This document shows positions 31,601-40,293 of a DNA stretch of 64,000 nucleotides, piece by piece. The position numbers and the translations under genes are program-made. Each line of letters begins with the position of its first letter. The stretch's first letter is position 1. Under the pieces are notes generated by a model. The model did not search any database, had not been told where the DNA came from, and saw nothing but the letters and a program-made list of their open reading frames with translations. This stretch comes from Algoriphagus sp. AGSA1 (GTDB lineage: Bacteria; Bacteroidota; Bacteroidia; Cytophagales; Cyclobacteriaceae). The DNA is taken from assembly GCF_021390545.1 (NCBI RefSeq), contig NZ_JAJUWR010000005.1, positions 62,001 to 126,000 on the forward strand, written 5' to 3'.

Positions 31601-33744
31601 TCAAATTCACCAAAGCCAACCAAGAACTCACCATGGTGAACAATGTCGAAGGTTTCACTGATGAAAATATAGCACTAATCTTCAAAGGCTTTAGACTCTC
31701 CACTATTACCAGTCTTCTGAATCCCGATGAAATCATAGCAGGGGGAAAAATGGACGGGAAACTTGTCATTGAGAATCCATTTGGAGCCACAGGACTAATG
31801 GGTGATCTACAAGTGGACAGCCTGAAAGTCTTGGATGTACCCCTGGGGAACATGAATTTGGAGGCAACAGCCAAGAGTTTGGGAAACTATATTCTCTCCC
31901 TGAGCCTGAAAGACGATGGCGTGGATTTCGATCTGAACGGAGAATTCATCGCAGAAGAGACTGGGGGAAATTTTGATCTGAAAATAGATCTGAACAGGAT
32001 AGAAATGCAGAAAATCGCAGGGCTATCACAGGATCAGGTTCTCGATGGATCAGGCTATCTATCTGGCACCATCACCGCAAACGGCACCACCACTGAACCA
32101 AATTACGAGGGGGAATTCCGGTTCCATGAAGCCTCCTTCGTCCCGGCTCAGCTCAGCACCAAGTACCTGCTATCCAATGAATCTATCAGGATCGACAATG
32201 AGGGAGTTTACCTGGATGATTTTACTATCAGGGATACGGAAAACAATACCTTCTCGATAAACGGAACAGTCTTTACTGAAAGCTACATCAATCCATCTTT
32301 TGATCTGAAACTTACAGCAAAGAACTTTATGGCTGTCAATTCCACCGATCGAGAGAATGATCTTGTGTATGGTAAAGCCAGCTTGGATGCTAATGTGACA
32401 ATCCGCGGAGACCTTACGCTTCCGGTAGTCCGTGCTGAATTGGGAGTAAAAAACAATACCGACTTAACAGTAATTATACCTGAATCACAATTAGACCTCA
32501 TAGAAAGAGAGGGGGTGGTCATTTTTGTCAATAAGGAAAACCCAGACGATATCCTCACAAGACAGATCGAAGAAACGACCAATGCCTTCTCCGGATTCGA
32601 TATCCGAGCTCTTTTGAAGACCGATCCAGAGGCACTCTTCACCATTGTCATAGATCCCGCCACTGGTGACAATCTACAGATATCAGGGGATTCTGACCTG
32701 CAAGTGGATATTAATCCCAATGGACGGATTACGCTAAGCGGGAATTATGAAATTACAGGAGGACATTATGAAATGTCACTTTACAATCTGGTAAGCAGAA
32801 AGTTCGAAATCAATCCGGGCAGCCGCATCACCTGGAACGGTGATCCCATGGATGCCTCCATGGAAATCCAAGCAATTTATAAGGTAGAAACGGCACCGTC
32901 TGCATTGATGTCTGCACAGCTTACAGGGAGCAATAATCAAACTCAATCCCAATATCAACAGCAGCTCCCATTCTTAGTCTATCTGAATATCAATGGAGAA
33001 TTACTAAAACCCGAAATCTCCTTTACTCTTGATATGCCGGAAAACCAGCGAGGTGCTTTTGGAGGAAATATTTACTCCAGAGTATTACAGATCAACGAAC
33101 AGGAGGACGAGCTCAACAAACAGGTTTTCTCACTTTTGGTACTCAATAGATTCTTCCCCTCTACAGGAAGTGATGGCTCTGGGGGAGGGGCAGAAGCTAT
33201 AGCCAGAAACAGTGTCAGTCAGGTTCTCTCAGACCAGATGAATGCGCTTTCCAACAAACTGTTTGGAGACAGCGGCTTCCAGGTAGGTTTCGATGTGGAT
33301 AGTTATCAGGATTATCAATCGGGTAGCGCACAAAACAGGACTGACCTGAATATTAATGCACAGCAATCACTATTTGATGACAGGCTCATAGTACAAGTGG
33401 GCAGTCAGGTGGATCTGGAGGGGAGTTCCCAGAGTTCAGAACAGGCCAATACTGTATTGGCAAACATTAGTTTCGAATATATGCTTACCGAGGATGGCAG
33501 ATGGAGGATACGGGCCTTCCGAAAAAACCAATTCGAAAGCATCATAGATGGACAACTTATCCTTACCGGAGGGGGCTTGATATTCAACCGGGAGTTTAAT
33601 GAGTTCCCTGAGCTATGGAAAGCTCCCAATACTGGAGACGAAGAGAAAAGCAATCCAATAGATGAGTTGGAAGAGAAAAAGAAGAAGGAAAAGAGAGTCA
33701 AGGGAAGAAAACAAGAAAAAGAAGTGGAAGAAAATGAAGACTAA
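28684..33744 (+). CDS. tamB: TamB-family translocation/assembly module protein
   Basis: The product has about 1,680 residues and spans the periplasm, working with an Omp85 protein in envelope assembly or lipid transport. The frame is open from 28672, and residues encoded from 28684 (IKRFFKKFLKILGIIITAILVILVILI) form the basic flank and N-terminal membrane anchor. No ATG, GTG or TTG precedes this segment. The first GTG (28744) would cut the helix short, so ATT 28684 or another rare start is likely. A long repetitive beta region (AsmA/TamB type) follows, then the C-terminal DUF490 domain (PVVRAELGVKNNTDLTVIIPE, LQVDINPNGRITLSGNYEITGGHYEMSLYNLV) and a Lys/Glu-rich tail. The next gene, tamL, overlaps its stop by 11 bp. 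Confidence 0.88.
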   Translation: MKRFFKKFLKILGIIITAILVILVILILFIRSPWGQGIVVEKATGFISKKTGTELSIKRLFITFSGNIYLEDLYVEDTAGDTLVYSKNLEAGVAFAPLIATGNINVTKLEWEGLVARVNRSAETEKFNFDFLIGAFVTQPADTSQVAADTTASDPLKIKLSPISLRNFDITYVDEMMGIDAAMLLGQLEVTIPGIDLEKYEFDIKKIALQNTNIKYHQSKPFPATEESAEESPLPILNVDELTLTNIVADYTSEPDNQKAQIQIGNLLVELPKADLRSQSIGLGTIALNNSTILYHDFSVAATNGVAEPSESRPFEWPDWTVDIRQIAIDSTDIEFKSSDVPVRKGSFNPEAIFISNLTFSAEDLYLKDEKAGVSLHEFHFQEGSGFELKKFQFDLAAGNEYAEVENLQLSTNRSNLNASIALKYPSIQTIIDDYGNLGFDLKVNKSNLDVRDSYFFEPSLAQDTLIRELAKAPILVDLVTRGDLKAMTIPRLDLHWGSSDFSTAGSIQNPMDVDQLSFDFPEISLFTNRETLLKFVKEEDYGVQFPEQIDLRAGARGKLDDLVADLDLETEMGNILLVGTYQNDGKIGFVADLKVNRLQLGNLLNQPELDTLTFAIQAKGSGSNLNNLNAELTSSFERLRLYGSDYSGLKLEGRLVDGAGDLEAGLKSEFLDFSLLTKLDLDSTNSIINLNLNLEGADFYALGLTANQSRAKLKLDADFEGNPAEFDLKTLLHEGTILYENRNYPLGRISLDASIREDSTSVDIASRLLNGYVRTNTNPTDLSDALAAHFRNYLDELDSSTQVGTGNIVMNLDLKVSDDPLLTDVILQGLEDFDSASVRADYFQNIDSLTATIEFPYINYASTEVDSLGLRIRSNEKELRLYFGFQNLTSGPLNMGKTFVTGQLADSRLYFDFHSYEEDKRTYHVSSDIGITGDTLSYHVSSIDLVMKGEQWNVPEENSLKYSGDNLEFKDFKFTKANQELTMVNNVEGFTDENIALIFKGFRLSTITSLLNPDEIIAGGKMDGKLVIENPFGATGLMGDLQVDSLKVLDVPLGNMNLEATAKSLGNYILSLSLKDDGVDFDLNGEFIAEETGGNFDLKIDLNRIEMQKIAGLSQDQVLDGSGYLSGTITANGTTTEPNYEGEFRFHEASFVPAQLSTKYLLSNESIRIDNEGVYLDDFTIRDTENNTFSINGTVFTESYINPSFDLKLTAKNFMAVNSTDRENDLVYGKASLDANVTIRGDLTLPVVRAELGVKNNTDLTVIIPESQLDLIEREGVVIFVNKENPDDILTRQIEETTNAFSGFDIRALLKTDPEALFTIVIDPATGDNLQISGDSDLQVDINPNGRITLSGNYEITGGHYEMSLYNLVSRKFEINPGSRITWNGDPMDASMEIQAIYKVETAPSALMSAQLTGSNNQTQSQYQQQLPFLVYLNINGELLKPEISFTLDMPENQRGAFGGNIYSRVLQINEQEDELNKQVFSLLVLNRFFPSTGSDGSGGGAEAIARNSVSQVLSDQMNALSNKLFGDSGFQVGFDVDSYQDYQSGSAQNRTDLNINAQQSLFDDRLIVQVGSQVDLEGSSQSSEQANTVLANISFEYMLTEDGRWRIRAFRKNQFESIIDGQLILTGGGLIFNREFNEFPELWKAPNTGDEEKSNPIDELEEKKKKEKRVKGRKQEKEVEENED

Positions 33745-36022
33745 CTCATTCATAACGACTTTGATTCTGCTTGCGGGGTTTATCAGCTGCAATGTGAAAA
33801 AACACATCCCTGAGGGAGAATTTCTTTATAAAGGAGCTGAGTTGGAGATTAATGCGGAAGGGGACATCAAAGGACTGGATAAGGTAGAAGAAGAATTAGA
33901 GGACTTATTACGGCCAGAACCCAACAGCAAATTTCTAGGAATGTATGTAGGACTTTGGGCACATTATAAGGGAACACAAGAAAAACCTGGGTTCATCAAT
34001 CGCTTTCTGAACAAGAAAATCGGAGAAGAGCCTGTTTATTTCAGTAAAGTAGAACCGTCCCGAACTGAAGAACTCATTATAAACCGACTCGAAAACCGTG
34101 GATTTTTCTACAGTACCACAGATTCAGAGGTTACCCGAAAAGGTAAATTTGCCAGTGTGGACTATGTGGCGAATATCTCCACTCCCTATACCCTGACAGA
34201 AGTAGTTGTGGAGCGGGACAGTATGGAAATCGACAGGGAGCTCATTGCTTTAATGAAAGAGACCAAACTGGACTCAGGCAGCAGATTTGATCTAAACACC
34301 CTGAATGCCGAAAGGACTAGAGTAGATTCCACACTAAAAGAAAAAGGATACTATAACTTCAATTCCGATTATCTGATATTTGAGGCTGATACCAATATTT
34401 CTGACAGCTTACGCCAATTTAAGCTTTACTTAAGACTAAAGAAAAATGTCCCGCCCAACGGCATAATTCCATATCAAATCGACACGATCAATGTGTTTCC
34501 GAATTATTCCATCGACGAGGATGGGAAAAAATTAGATACCACCAGATATGACAATAAGAACTACATCCAAGGAAACCTGGTGTTCAAGCCAAGACTTCTA
34601 AATGAATACATACTCATCGAGGATGGACAACGGTACAACCCTAGCCTTTCCCGGATTTCCAGCAATCGACTAAGTACCATCGGCAACTATAAATTTGTAA
34701 ATCTTCGCTACGAAGAGCTGTCCACAAATGATTCATTGGGTCTTCTAAAAGCTAGTTTCTACCTGTCTCCAATGACCAAACGCTCAGTACGCGCAGAATT
34801 ACTAGGGGTATCCAAATCAAATAATTTTGCCGGCCCGGCATTGAACCTTGTCTATAGAAACCGCAATCTTTTCAAAGGTGGGGAAACAATCAATCTGACC
34901 GCGAGTATGGGGTATGAGTTTCAGATCGCCGGGGGTGAGGACAGGAAAGGATTAAGGTCCCTCGAACTTGGGTTGAAAGCAGATTTGATTTTCCCGCGCG
35001 TAATCTTTTTCGTGCCGATCAATGAAAAATTCAGCTACTCTGTCCCAAAAACCAAAATGGGTCTAGGGGTAGAATACCTTAGCAGAGGAGGTCTTTATAA
35101 CTTAAACTCTGTGTCAGCTAACTATGGCTACTTCTGGAACGCTAACCAATTTGCTTATCATGAGATAAATCCAATAAGCCTGAGTGTGGTGAATCTCAGT
35201 AAAACCTCCCCTGAATTTGAGCAGATCCTGGACAACAATCCATTTTTGAGAAGGAGTTTTGAGCAGAATTTCATTGCCGGGATCAATTATACGTTTAACT
35301 ATAATAAGCTTAATGACCGCTTCAGGACACATGGCTATTTTCTAGGGGTAGGTTTGGACTTTGCCGGAAACACACTGAGCCTGGCCGATCAGGCTTTTGG
35401 ACGGGACGACGGAAAATTCCTAGGCTTAGAATATGCACAATATGGCAAAGCAGATGTGGATTTGAGATACCACTGGAATCTAACCAAAAACCAAACCATA
35501 GCTACCCGACTGTTCGGAGGAGTTGGCGTTCCTTTCGGTAATTCTTCTTCTCTCCCCTTTGTGAAGCAATACTTTTCGGGAGGGCCAAACAGTGTGCGGG
35601 CTTTCCGGATCAGGTCCATTGGCCCGGGTACCTACAGACCGGAAAGTTTTGATGTAAACTCCTTCTTTGACCAATCCGGTGACATACGTATAGAGGGAAA
35701 TATAGAATACCGGTTTCCTATTGTATCACTTTTGAAAGGAGCACTATTTGTGGATGCCGGAAATATCTGGCTGATGAATGACAACGAAAGTTTGCCTGGA
35801 GGTAAATTCACCAAAGTCTGGTGGAATGAGCTTGCAGTAGGCACAGGTGTAGGTTTACGGGTGGACATTCAGTTTTTTGTCATCCGTTTCGATCTGGCAA
35901 CACCTGTGCGTGTTCCTTATCTGGAAGATGGGGAGCGATGGGGCAATACATTTGATATAGGAAACAAAACATGGAGAAGAGAAAACCTGATTTTCAATTT
36001 TGCAATAGGATATCCGTTCTAA
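33734..36022 (+). CDS. tamL: TamL: Omp85/BamA-family lipoprotein partner of TamB
   Basis: The protein has 762 residues from the ATG at 33734, inside the end of tamB. The open frame reaches back to 33662 but the added residues are a Lys/Arg-rich shadow of the TamB tail. The N-terminus MKTNSFITTLILLAGFISC is a lipoprotein signal with Cys at residue 19. POTRA-like periplasmic repeats occupy residues ~25-330. The Omp85 barrel follows (VRAELLGVSKSNNFAGPALNLVYRNRNLFKGGE) with the L6 motif region GGPNSVRAFRIRSIGPG, and ends in aromatic INFAIGYPF-like residues. TamL is the lipidated TamA counterpart of Bacteroidota, inserting or passing envelope components together with TamB. Gene overlap implies translational coupling. 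Confidence 0.92.
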   Translation: MKTNSFITTLILLAGFISCNVKKHIPEGEFLYKGAELEINAEGDIKGLDKVEEELEDLLRPEPNSKFLGMYVGLWAHYKGTQEKPGFINRFLNKKIGEEPVYFSKVEPSRTEELIINRLENRGFFYSTTDSEVTRKGKFASVDYVANISTPYTLTEVVVERDSMEIDRELIALMKETKLDSGSRFDLNTLNAERTRVDSTLKEKGYYNFNSDYLIFEADTNISDSLRQFKLYLRLKKNVPPNGIIPYQIDTINVFPNYSIDEDGKKLDTTRYDNKNYIQGNLVFKPRLLNEYILIEDGQRYNPSLSRISSNRLSTIGNYKFVNLRYEELSTNDSLGLLKASFYLSPMTKRSVRAELLGVSKSNNFAGPALNLVYRNRNLFKGGETINLTASMGYEFQIAGGEDRKGLRSLELGLKADLIFPRVIFFVPINEKFSYSVPKTKMGLGVEYLSRGGLYNLNSVSANYGYFWNANQFAYHEINPISLSVVNLSKTSPEFEQILDNNPFLRRSFEQNFIAGINYTFNYNKLNDRFRTHGYFLGVGLDFAGNTLSLADQAFGRDDGKFLGLEYAQYGKADVDLRYHWNLTKNQTIATRLFGGVGVPFGNSSSLPFVKQYFSGGPNSVRAFRIRSIGPGTYRPESFDVNSFFDQSGDIRIEGNIEYRFPIVSLLKGALFVDAGNIWLMNDNESLPGGKFTKVWWNELAVGTGVGLRVDIQFFVIRFDLATPVRVPYLEDGERWGNTFDIGNKTWRRENLIFNFAIGYPF

Positions 36023-36082
36023 TTGCTCAAATACCGACTTTGTCCGTTAACTTAGGTAAATGTTATTTTTAACAAAGAATCC

Positions 36083-37966
36083 ATGAGATTCCCTTCCATA
36101 GCCCAGCTTCAGAAAGAAGGTACAAGTGCCGCAACACGCTTCCCCTCAAGTTTGTTTTTCGGGTTTTTAGCCTCAGCATTAGGCTGTTGGATTATCGAAA
36201 TGGAGCCAGTCCAGGACTTGAGGATGCTAAACCTCCTGCTGACTTTTGCCCTGGGCATCCCACTTTATTTTTGCATTGATGTCCTGGTGGAAAGCAAAAA
36301 AGCCAAGGTCTGGCAAAGACAAGTTTCTTGGATAATTGGATTAGTTTTCCTGGGAACAATCTATATGAGCTTTCCTACTGAGGAAACATTTACCAATACC
36401 CGGGCCCCATATATCCGCTACTCCATTTTCAACCTTACCATTCACTTGATGGTCGCCTTCGTCCCCTTCATTGGCAATGCTGGTCAGGAGAGCTTCTGGA
36501 ATTATAATAAGGATCTATTCATCAGGTTGGTTCATGGGGTTTACTATTCCTTGGTGATTTTCTTAGGCATCAGCCTGGCATTATTGGCTATTAATGCACT
36601 TTTCGAAGCCGATATCCAAGGCGGGACCTACGCCCAGATCTTCGTTATTATATTCGGGGTTTTCAATACCTGGTTCTTTTTGGCAGGTATTCCAAAGAGT
36701 TTTGATCATACACTATCGCTTGACGGATACCCAAAAGGACTTAAGATCTTCACCCAGTTCATCCTGATTCCACTGCTTCTGATTTACCTCTGCATCTTAT
36801 ATTTCTATGGAGCCAAAATCATCATTTCAGGGGACTGGCCAAAAGGAATAGTAAGCTATATGATCATCGCTATTTCAGTCTTGGGAATATTTACCAATCT
36901 GCTTTTATATCCTTATCAGCGATGGAAAGAAGGTGGTTGGATCAAGAAATTCCATAAAGGGTACTATCTTTTTCTCATCCCCCTTATCATCCTGCTTTTC
37001 CTTGCAATCGGGATCCGGCTGCAAGACTATGGTTTGACGGTAAACCGCTATATTATTATGCTGATGGGAATTTGGCTAGCGTTCGTTTCCATCTATTATT
37101 CTGTTGGCAAGAAGAACATTAAGACTATACCTATTTCACTCGCTATCCTTATGATCCTTTCCTCCTTTGGTCCATGGGGAATGTTTGGTCTGAGCGAAAC
37201 GATGCAAAGAAGGCGTCTAGCCCAAATTTTGACAGAGAACAACATTTTGGTCAAGGACAAAATCCAAAATGAGGTCAAATGGGTAATCGGAGAAAATGGC
37301 AGCCTTAAACCTGTTGGAGAATTACGGACAATATCAATCCCAATAAAGGATCTCCACGAGATAAACTCGATACTCGAATACCTGGGAGGTTTTCATGGAT
37401 TGGAAAAGGTTTACCCATGGTTTGAGCAAGATCTAAAAACCCTGGTCAAAAGATCAGAGAGCAGCAAAGCGCATATCAATGTTAATCCCAACAAGCTTCT
37501 AGTTGAATCCATGAACCTGACCTATGTCCCCTATTATGATAGATTAGGTTCGTCAGAAAAGTACAAAGAACTGACCCTGATTGGGCAAAATGATTTTCAG
37601 TTGACCATATCCGGGTTCGACTATTTACGCCACATTACCGTAGGCTCATGGAACACACGTCAGAAAGCCTTTTCAGAACTGAAATATCACTTGGAAGTGG
37701 ACAGGGACAACAAAACAAATCTCATTCTAACGTGGGCTGATGGCTCGATGAATATTGATATTTCAACATATTTAAAGGATCTCTTAAACTTATATAACAG
37801 TGGGTTTCACAATGTGCCTTCAGAAGAATTAATCATTTCCGGAAAAGAGGAAAAGCTTGAAATCAAAATACAAATCAGCTCTATGACGATAGCTAACGAA
37901 GAAGGTAAACCAATGCTTCAAAACCTGGACGGCTACTTGCTGGTAAGGGAAATTGAGAAGGAATAA
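36083..37966 (+). CDS. DUF4153-domain multi-pass membrane protein
   Basis: The protein has 627 residues. About ten membrane helices occupy residues ~25-375 (for example FGFLASALGCWIIEM, LLLTFALGIPLYFCIDVL, LVIFLGISLALLAINALF, FIVIFGVFNTWFFLAGIP, LILIPLLLIYLCILYF-like, GYYLFLIPLIILLFLAIGI). The C-terminal ~250 residues are soluble and periplasmic or cytoplasmic. The helix pattern and INALFE / FNTWFFLAGIP blocks match DUF4153. Function is unknown. It follows tamL by 60 bp on the same strand and could be co-transcribed. A perfect 14-bp hairpin covers its stop codon. Confidence 0.85.
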   Translation: MRFPSIAQLQKEGTSAATRFPSSLFFGFLASALGCWIIEMEPVQDLRMLNLLLTFALGIPLYFCIDVLVESKKAKVWQRQVSWIIGLVFLGTIYMSFPTEETFTNTRAPYIRYSIFNLTIHLMVAFVPFIGNAGQESFWNYNKDLFIRLVHGVYYSLVIFLGISLALLAINALFEADIQGGTYAQIFVIIFGVFNTWFFLAGIPKSFDHTLSLDGYPKGLKIFTQFILIPLLLIYLCILYFYGAKIIISGDWPKGIVSYMIIAISVLGIFTNLLLYPYQRWKEGGWIKKFHKGYYLFLIPLIILLFLAIGIRLQDYGLTVNRYIIMLMGIWLAFVSIYYSVGKKNIKTIPISLAILMILSSFGPWGMFGLSETMQRRRLAQILTENNILVKDKIQNEVKWVIGENGSLKPVGELRTISIPIKDLHEINSILEYLGGFHGLEKVYPWFEQDLKTLVKRSESSKAHINVNPNKLLVESMNLTYVPYYDRLGSSEKYKELTLIGQNDFQLTISGFDYLRHITVGSWNTRQKAFSELKYHLEVDRDNKTNLILTWADGSMNIDISTYLKDLLNLYNSGFHNVPSEELIISGKEEKLEIKIQISSMTIANEEGKPMLQNLDGYLLVREIEKE

Positions 37967-37990
37967 GCAGATGCTTTTCCTTCTCAATTT
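37950..37990 (+). terminator. Hairpin overlapping the stop codon of the DUF4153 gene
   Basis: Arms 37950-37963 and 37977-37990 are perfect 14-bp inverted repeats (AAATTGAGAAGGAA / TTCCTTCTCAATTT) with a 13-nt loop holding the TAA stop. No long T-run follows, so it may be a 3'-end stabiliser or a weak terminator rather than a canonical one. Confidence 0.55.
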
Positions 37991-38078
37991 CATTCTCATT
38001 ATATTCATAATCGAAAGCTCCCTCGGGGAGTTTCTGACTCATTTTTTCCAATCATAAAGATAAATTCCAAGTAGAATT

Positions 38079-38984
38079 ATGGCATTTATAGACTACTACA
38101 GTATCCTGGGAATTGACAAAAACGCCAGTGAAGCTGACATAAAGAAAGCCTATCGCAAACTCGCCCGAAAATATCATCCGGATGTCAATCCTGACGACAA
38201 GGAAGCAGAGCGGAAATTCAAAGAGGTAAACGAAGCCAACGAGGTGCTCAGTGATCCTGAAAAGCGTAAGAAATACGATAAATATGGACAGGACTGGAAG
38301 CATGCCGATCAATTCGAGCAGGCAGGTGCCCAAGGTGCAGGGCAGCGAAAAAGCCAAGAATATGGAGGATCAGGATTTGGGAGGCAGGCAGGATTTGAAA
38401 ATCAAGACTATTCAGACTTCTTTGAGTCCATGTTCGGCAGTGGAGGCTTTCGCCAAGGTGGACGTACTGCCAAATTCAAAGGTCAAGACTATCATGCCGA
38501 ATTGCGGCTCAGCATTCTGGATGCCTATAAAACACACAAGCAAGTACTCACTGTCAATGGGGAAAATATTCGCCTGACCATAGCAGCGGGAATTGCAGAT
38601 GGGCAGACGATCAAGATCAAAGGAAAAGGAGCCCCTGGCATCAATGGTGGGCCAAATGGGGATCTATATATCAAATTCCATATCAAGAACGACACGAAAT
38701 TCCAACGGGAAGGAGCCAACCTTTACGCTCATGTGGAAGTGGATCTCTATACCGCCATGCTGGGTGGAGAACTTGTAGCCGATACTTTTGATAGTAAAGT
38801 CAAACTTAAAGTAGCTCCAGAGACACAAAATGGCACTAAAGTCCGTCTGAAAGGAAAGGGGTTTCCAGTTTATAAGAAAGAAGGGGAATTCGGGGATCTC
38901 ATCCTCACCTTCTCTATTAAAAACCCAACCAATCTGAGCGCAGAAGAAAAGAGATTATTTGCAGAACTAAAAAAACTACGATAA
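38079..38984 (+). CDS. cbpA: CbpA-type DnaJ co-chaperone
   Basis: The protein has 301 residues. The J domain (residues 4-70; [36 protein letters not shown]) has the HPD motif that stimulates DnaK. A Gly/Phe/Gln-rich linker (~85-140; [29 protein letters not shown]) follows. Two DnaJ C-terminal substrate-binding domains follow ([18 protein letters not shown] to the end). The zinc-finger domain of true DnaJ is absent, so it is class B, like CbpA. CbpM is encoded 1 bp downstream, which supports the assignment. It delivers misfolded proteins to Hsp70 and may bind DNA as in E. coli CbpA. Confidence 0.93.
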   Translation: MAFIDYYSILGIDKNASEADIKKAYRKLARKYHPDVNPDDKEAERKFKEVNEANEVLSDPEKRKKYDKYGQDWKHADQFEQAGAQGAGQRKSQEYGGSGFGRQAGFENQDYSDFFESMFGSGGFRQGGRTAKFKGQDYHAELRLSILDAYKTHKQVLTVNGENIRLTIAAGIADGQTIKIKGKGAPGINGGPNGDLYIKFHIKNDTKFQREGANLYAHVEVDLYTAMLGGELVADTFDSKVKLKVAPETQNGTKVRLKGKGFPVYKKEGEFGDLILTFSIKNPTNLSAEEKRLFAELKKLR

Positions 38985-38985
38985 G

Positions 38986-39288
38986 ATGGCACAGCAAGAA
39001 TTGATAGTAATCGAGACGATTTGCACCCATTACGAGATCGAAGTATCCTTTGTGGACGCCTTGTCCAATCTAGGCCTAATCGAAATCCGTACCATCGAAC
39101 AAACCCGGTTTATCCCTGAAGAAAAAGTCGCTGATCTGGAAAAAATGATCAGAATCCATCAGGATCTACAGGTCAATCCAGAAGGCATAGATGTGATATT
39201 CAACCTACTCCGTAAAGTGGACTCACTTCAAAATGAGCTGGCAGACACTAAAAGCCGACTGAGACGATACAAACTCGAAAACCAATAA
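38986..39288 (+). CDS. cbpM: CbpM-like modulator of the CbpA co-chaperone
   Basis: The protein has 100 residues. The N-terminal two thirds match the MerR-like CbpM fold (LIVIETICTHYEIEVSFVDALSNLGLIEI, RFIPEEKVADLEKMIRIHQDLQVNPEGIDVIFNLL), ending in a coiled-coil helix (LQNELADTKSRLRRYK). CbpM binds the J domain of CbpA and inhibits its co-chaperone and DNA-binding activities. The gene starts 1 bp after the cbpA stop, the normal bicistronic arrangement. A general MerR-type DNA-binding role is less likely because of this context. Confidence 0.9.
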   Translation: MAQQELIVIETICTHYEIEVSFVDALSNLGLIEIRTIEQTRFIPEEKVADLEKMIRIHQDLQVNPEGIDVIFNLLRKVDSLQNELADTKSRLRRYKLENQ

Positions 39289-39319
39289 CAAAAACCTCAG
39301 TTCCACTTAACTATAGACC

Positions 39320-39778
39320 ATGAATAACGACTTCCATATCTGGGAAAACAACCGCAACATTTACCTGAAATTTCTCCTTCACAACTCCTTGGAACAACTA
39401 AACAAGATCCCTGAAGGATTCAACAATAACTTGCTTTGGAATATCGGCCACGTAATCGTAGTGCAACAACGCCTGGTCTATGGTCTCGCAAATGTACCTT
39501 TGAATATCACTGATGATCTTTTTCAAAAATACAAACCCGGAACAAAGCCTGGCATCCCCGAACCTCAAGCCACTGTGGATCTTTTCGCAGAGCTTTTGAT
39601 TCAACCCATCGAGCAGACAAAATCGGATTACCAGTCAGGGAAATTAGATGATTACATGCCCTATGTCACCTCCAAAGGATTCCATCTTGCCAATGCTGCC
39701 GATGCGATTACATTTAACAATTACCACGAAGGCATGCACTTAGGCGCAATGATAAGCCTACTGAAATTTCTCAAATAA
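39320..39778 (+). CDS. DinB-superfamily protein
   Basis: The protein has 152 residues, a four-helix DinB/YfiT-type bundle. The three metal-binding His are visible in their usual places: GHVIVVQQRL near residue 36 for the first, and NYHEGMHLGAMI near residue 137 for the other two. The NIGHV and HxGMHLG motifs define the Bacteroidota branch. The fold occurs in nickel- or zinc-dependent thiol-transferases and in proteins of unknown activity, so no reaction is assigned. It follows cbpM by 31 bp on the same strand, and a VOC protein starts 7 bp after it. Confidence 0.92.
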   Translation: MNNDFHIWENNRNIYLKFLLHNSLEQLNKIPEGFNNNLLWNIGHVIVVQQRLVYGLANVPLNITDDLFQKYKPGTKPGIPEPQATVDLFAELLIQPIEQTKSDYQSGKLDDYMPYVTSKGFHLANAADAITFNNYHEGMHLGAMISLLKFLK

Positions 39779-39785
39779 CCATATC

Positions 39786-40277
39786 ATGAACAGGTTTTAC
39801 ACACTAGCTACAGCCATATCCATTTCATTTAGCATGGGTTTTTTCGTACATTCCCACTTCTCACCTTCTGCGAAACAAAAGCAAGAAATTAACCTTAAGG
39901 AAAACATGAAACTTGGAGCTTTTTCAGTCAGCCTGAGTGTCAAAAACCTGGAAGAATCAAAGGCATTCTATGAGGCTCTGGGTTTTGAAGTATTTGGTGG
40001 GGCATTGGAAAGTAAGTATTTCATTATGAAAAACGAGAACTCTTTGATCGGACTGTTTCAGGGAATGTTTGAAGGAAATATCCTAACATTCAATCCAGGC
40101 TGGGATGAAAATGCACAGGAAATTCCGGAATTCGATGATATCCGAAAAATCCAACAAAAGCTAAAAAACCAAGAAATAGAAATCATCAATCCGGCTAACG
40201 AAGCTTCTTCAGGCCCTGCCAGCTTCATGTTAAAAGATCCTGATGGCAATATGATCTTGTTTGATCAGCACCGATAG
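39786..40277 (+). CDS. VOC-family (glyoxalase-fold) protein
   Basis: The protein has 163 residues. The core from about residue 41 is a single glyoxalase/bleomycin-resistance/dioxygenase module pair: FSVSLSVKNLEESKAFYEALGFEVFGG, a central strand with NSLIGLFQGMF, and the end FMLKDPDGNMILFDQH, whose Asp-Pro-Asp-Gly-Asn is diagnostic. The first 40 residues form a hydrophobic signal-like segment (LATAISISFSMGFFVHSHF), so the protein may be exported or anchored; a cytosolic start at ATG 39906 is possible. Function within the superfamily cannot be told. It lies 7 bp after the DinB-like gene. Confidence 0.9.
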   Translation: MNRFYTLATAISISFSMGFFVHSHFSPSAKQKQEINLKENMKLGAFSVSLSVKNLEESKAFYEALGFEVFGGALESKYFIMKNENSLIGLFQGMFEGNILTFNPGWDENAQEIPEFDDIRKIQQKLKNQEIEIINPANEASSGPASFMLKDPDGNMILFDQHR

Positions 40278-40293
40278 TTATTAGCAGGATCAA

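Noticed and set aside
28744-33744. GTG at 28744 as the tamB start
   Set aside because: It would discard the basic flank of the membrane anchor that is clearly encoded upstream in the same frame; kept only as a fallback.
36083-37966. DUF4153 protein as a third member of the Tam machinery
   Set aside because: Position after tamL is the only hint; the 60-bp gap and lack of related domains do not support a functional link.
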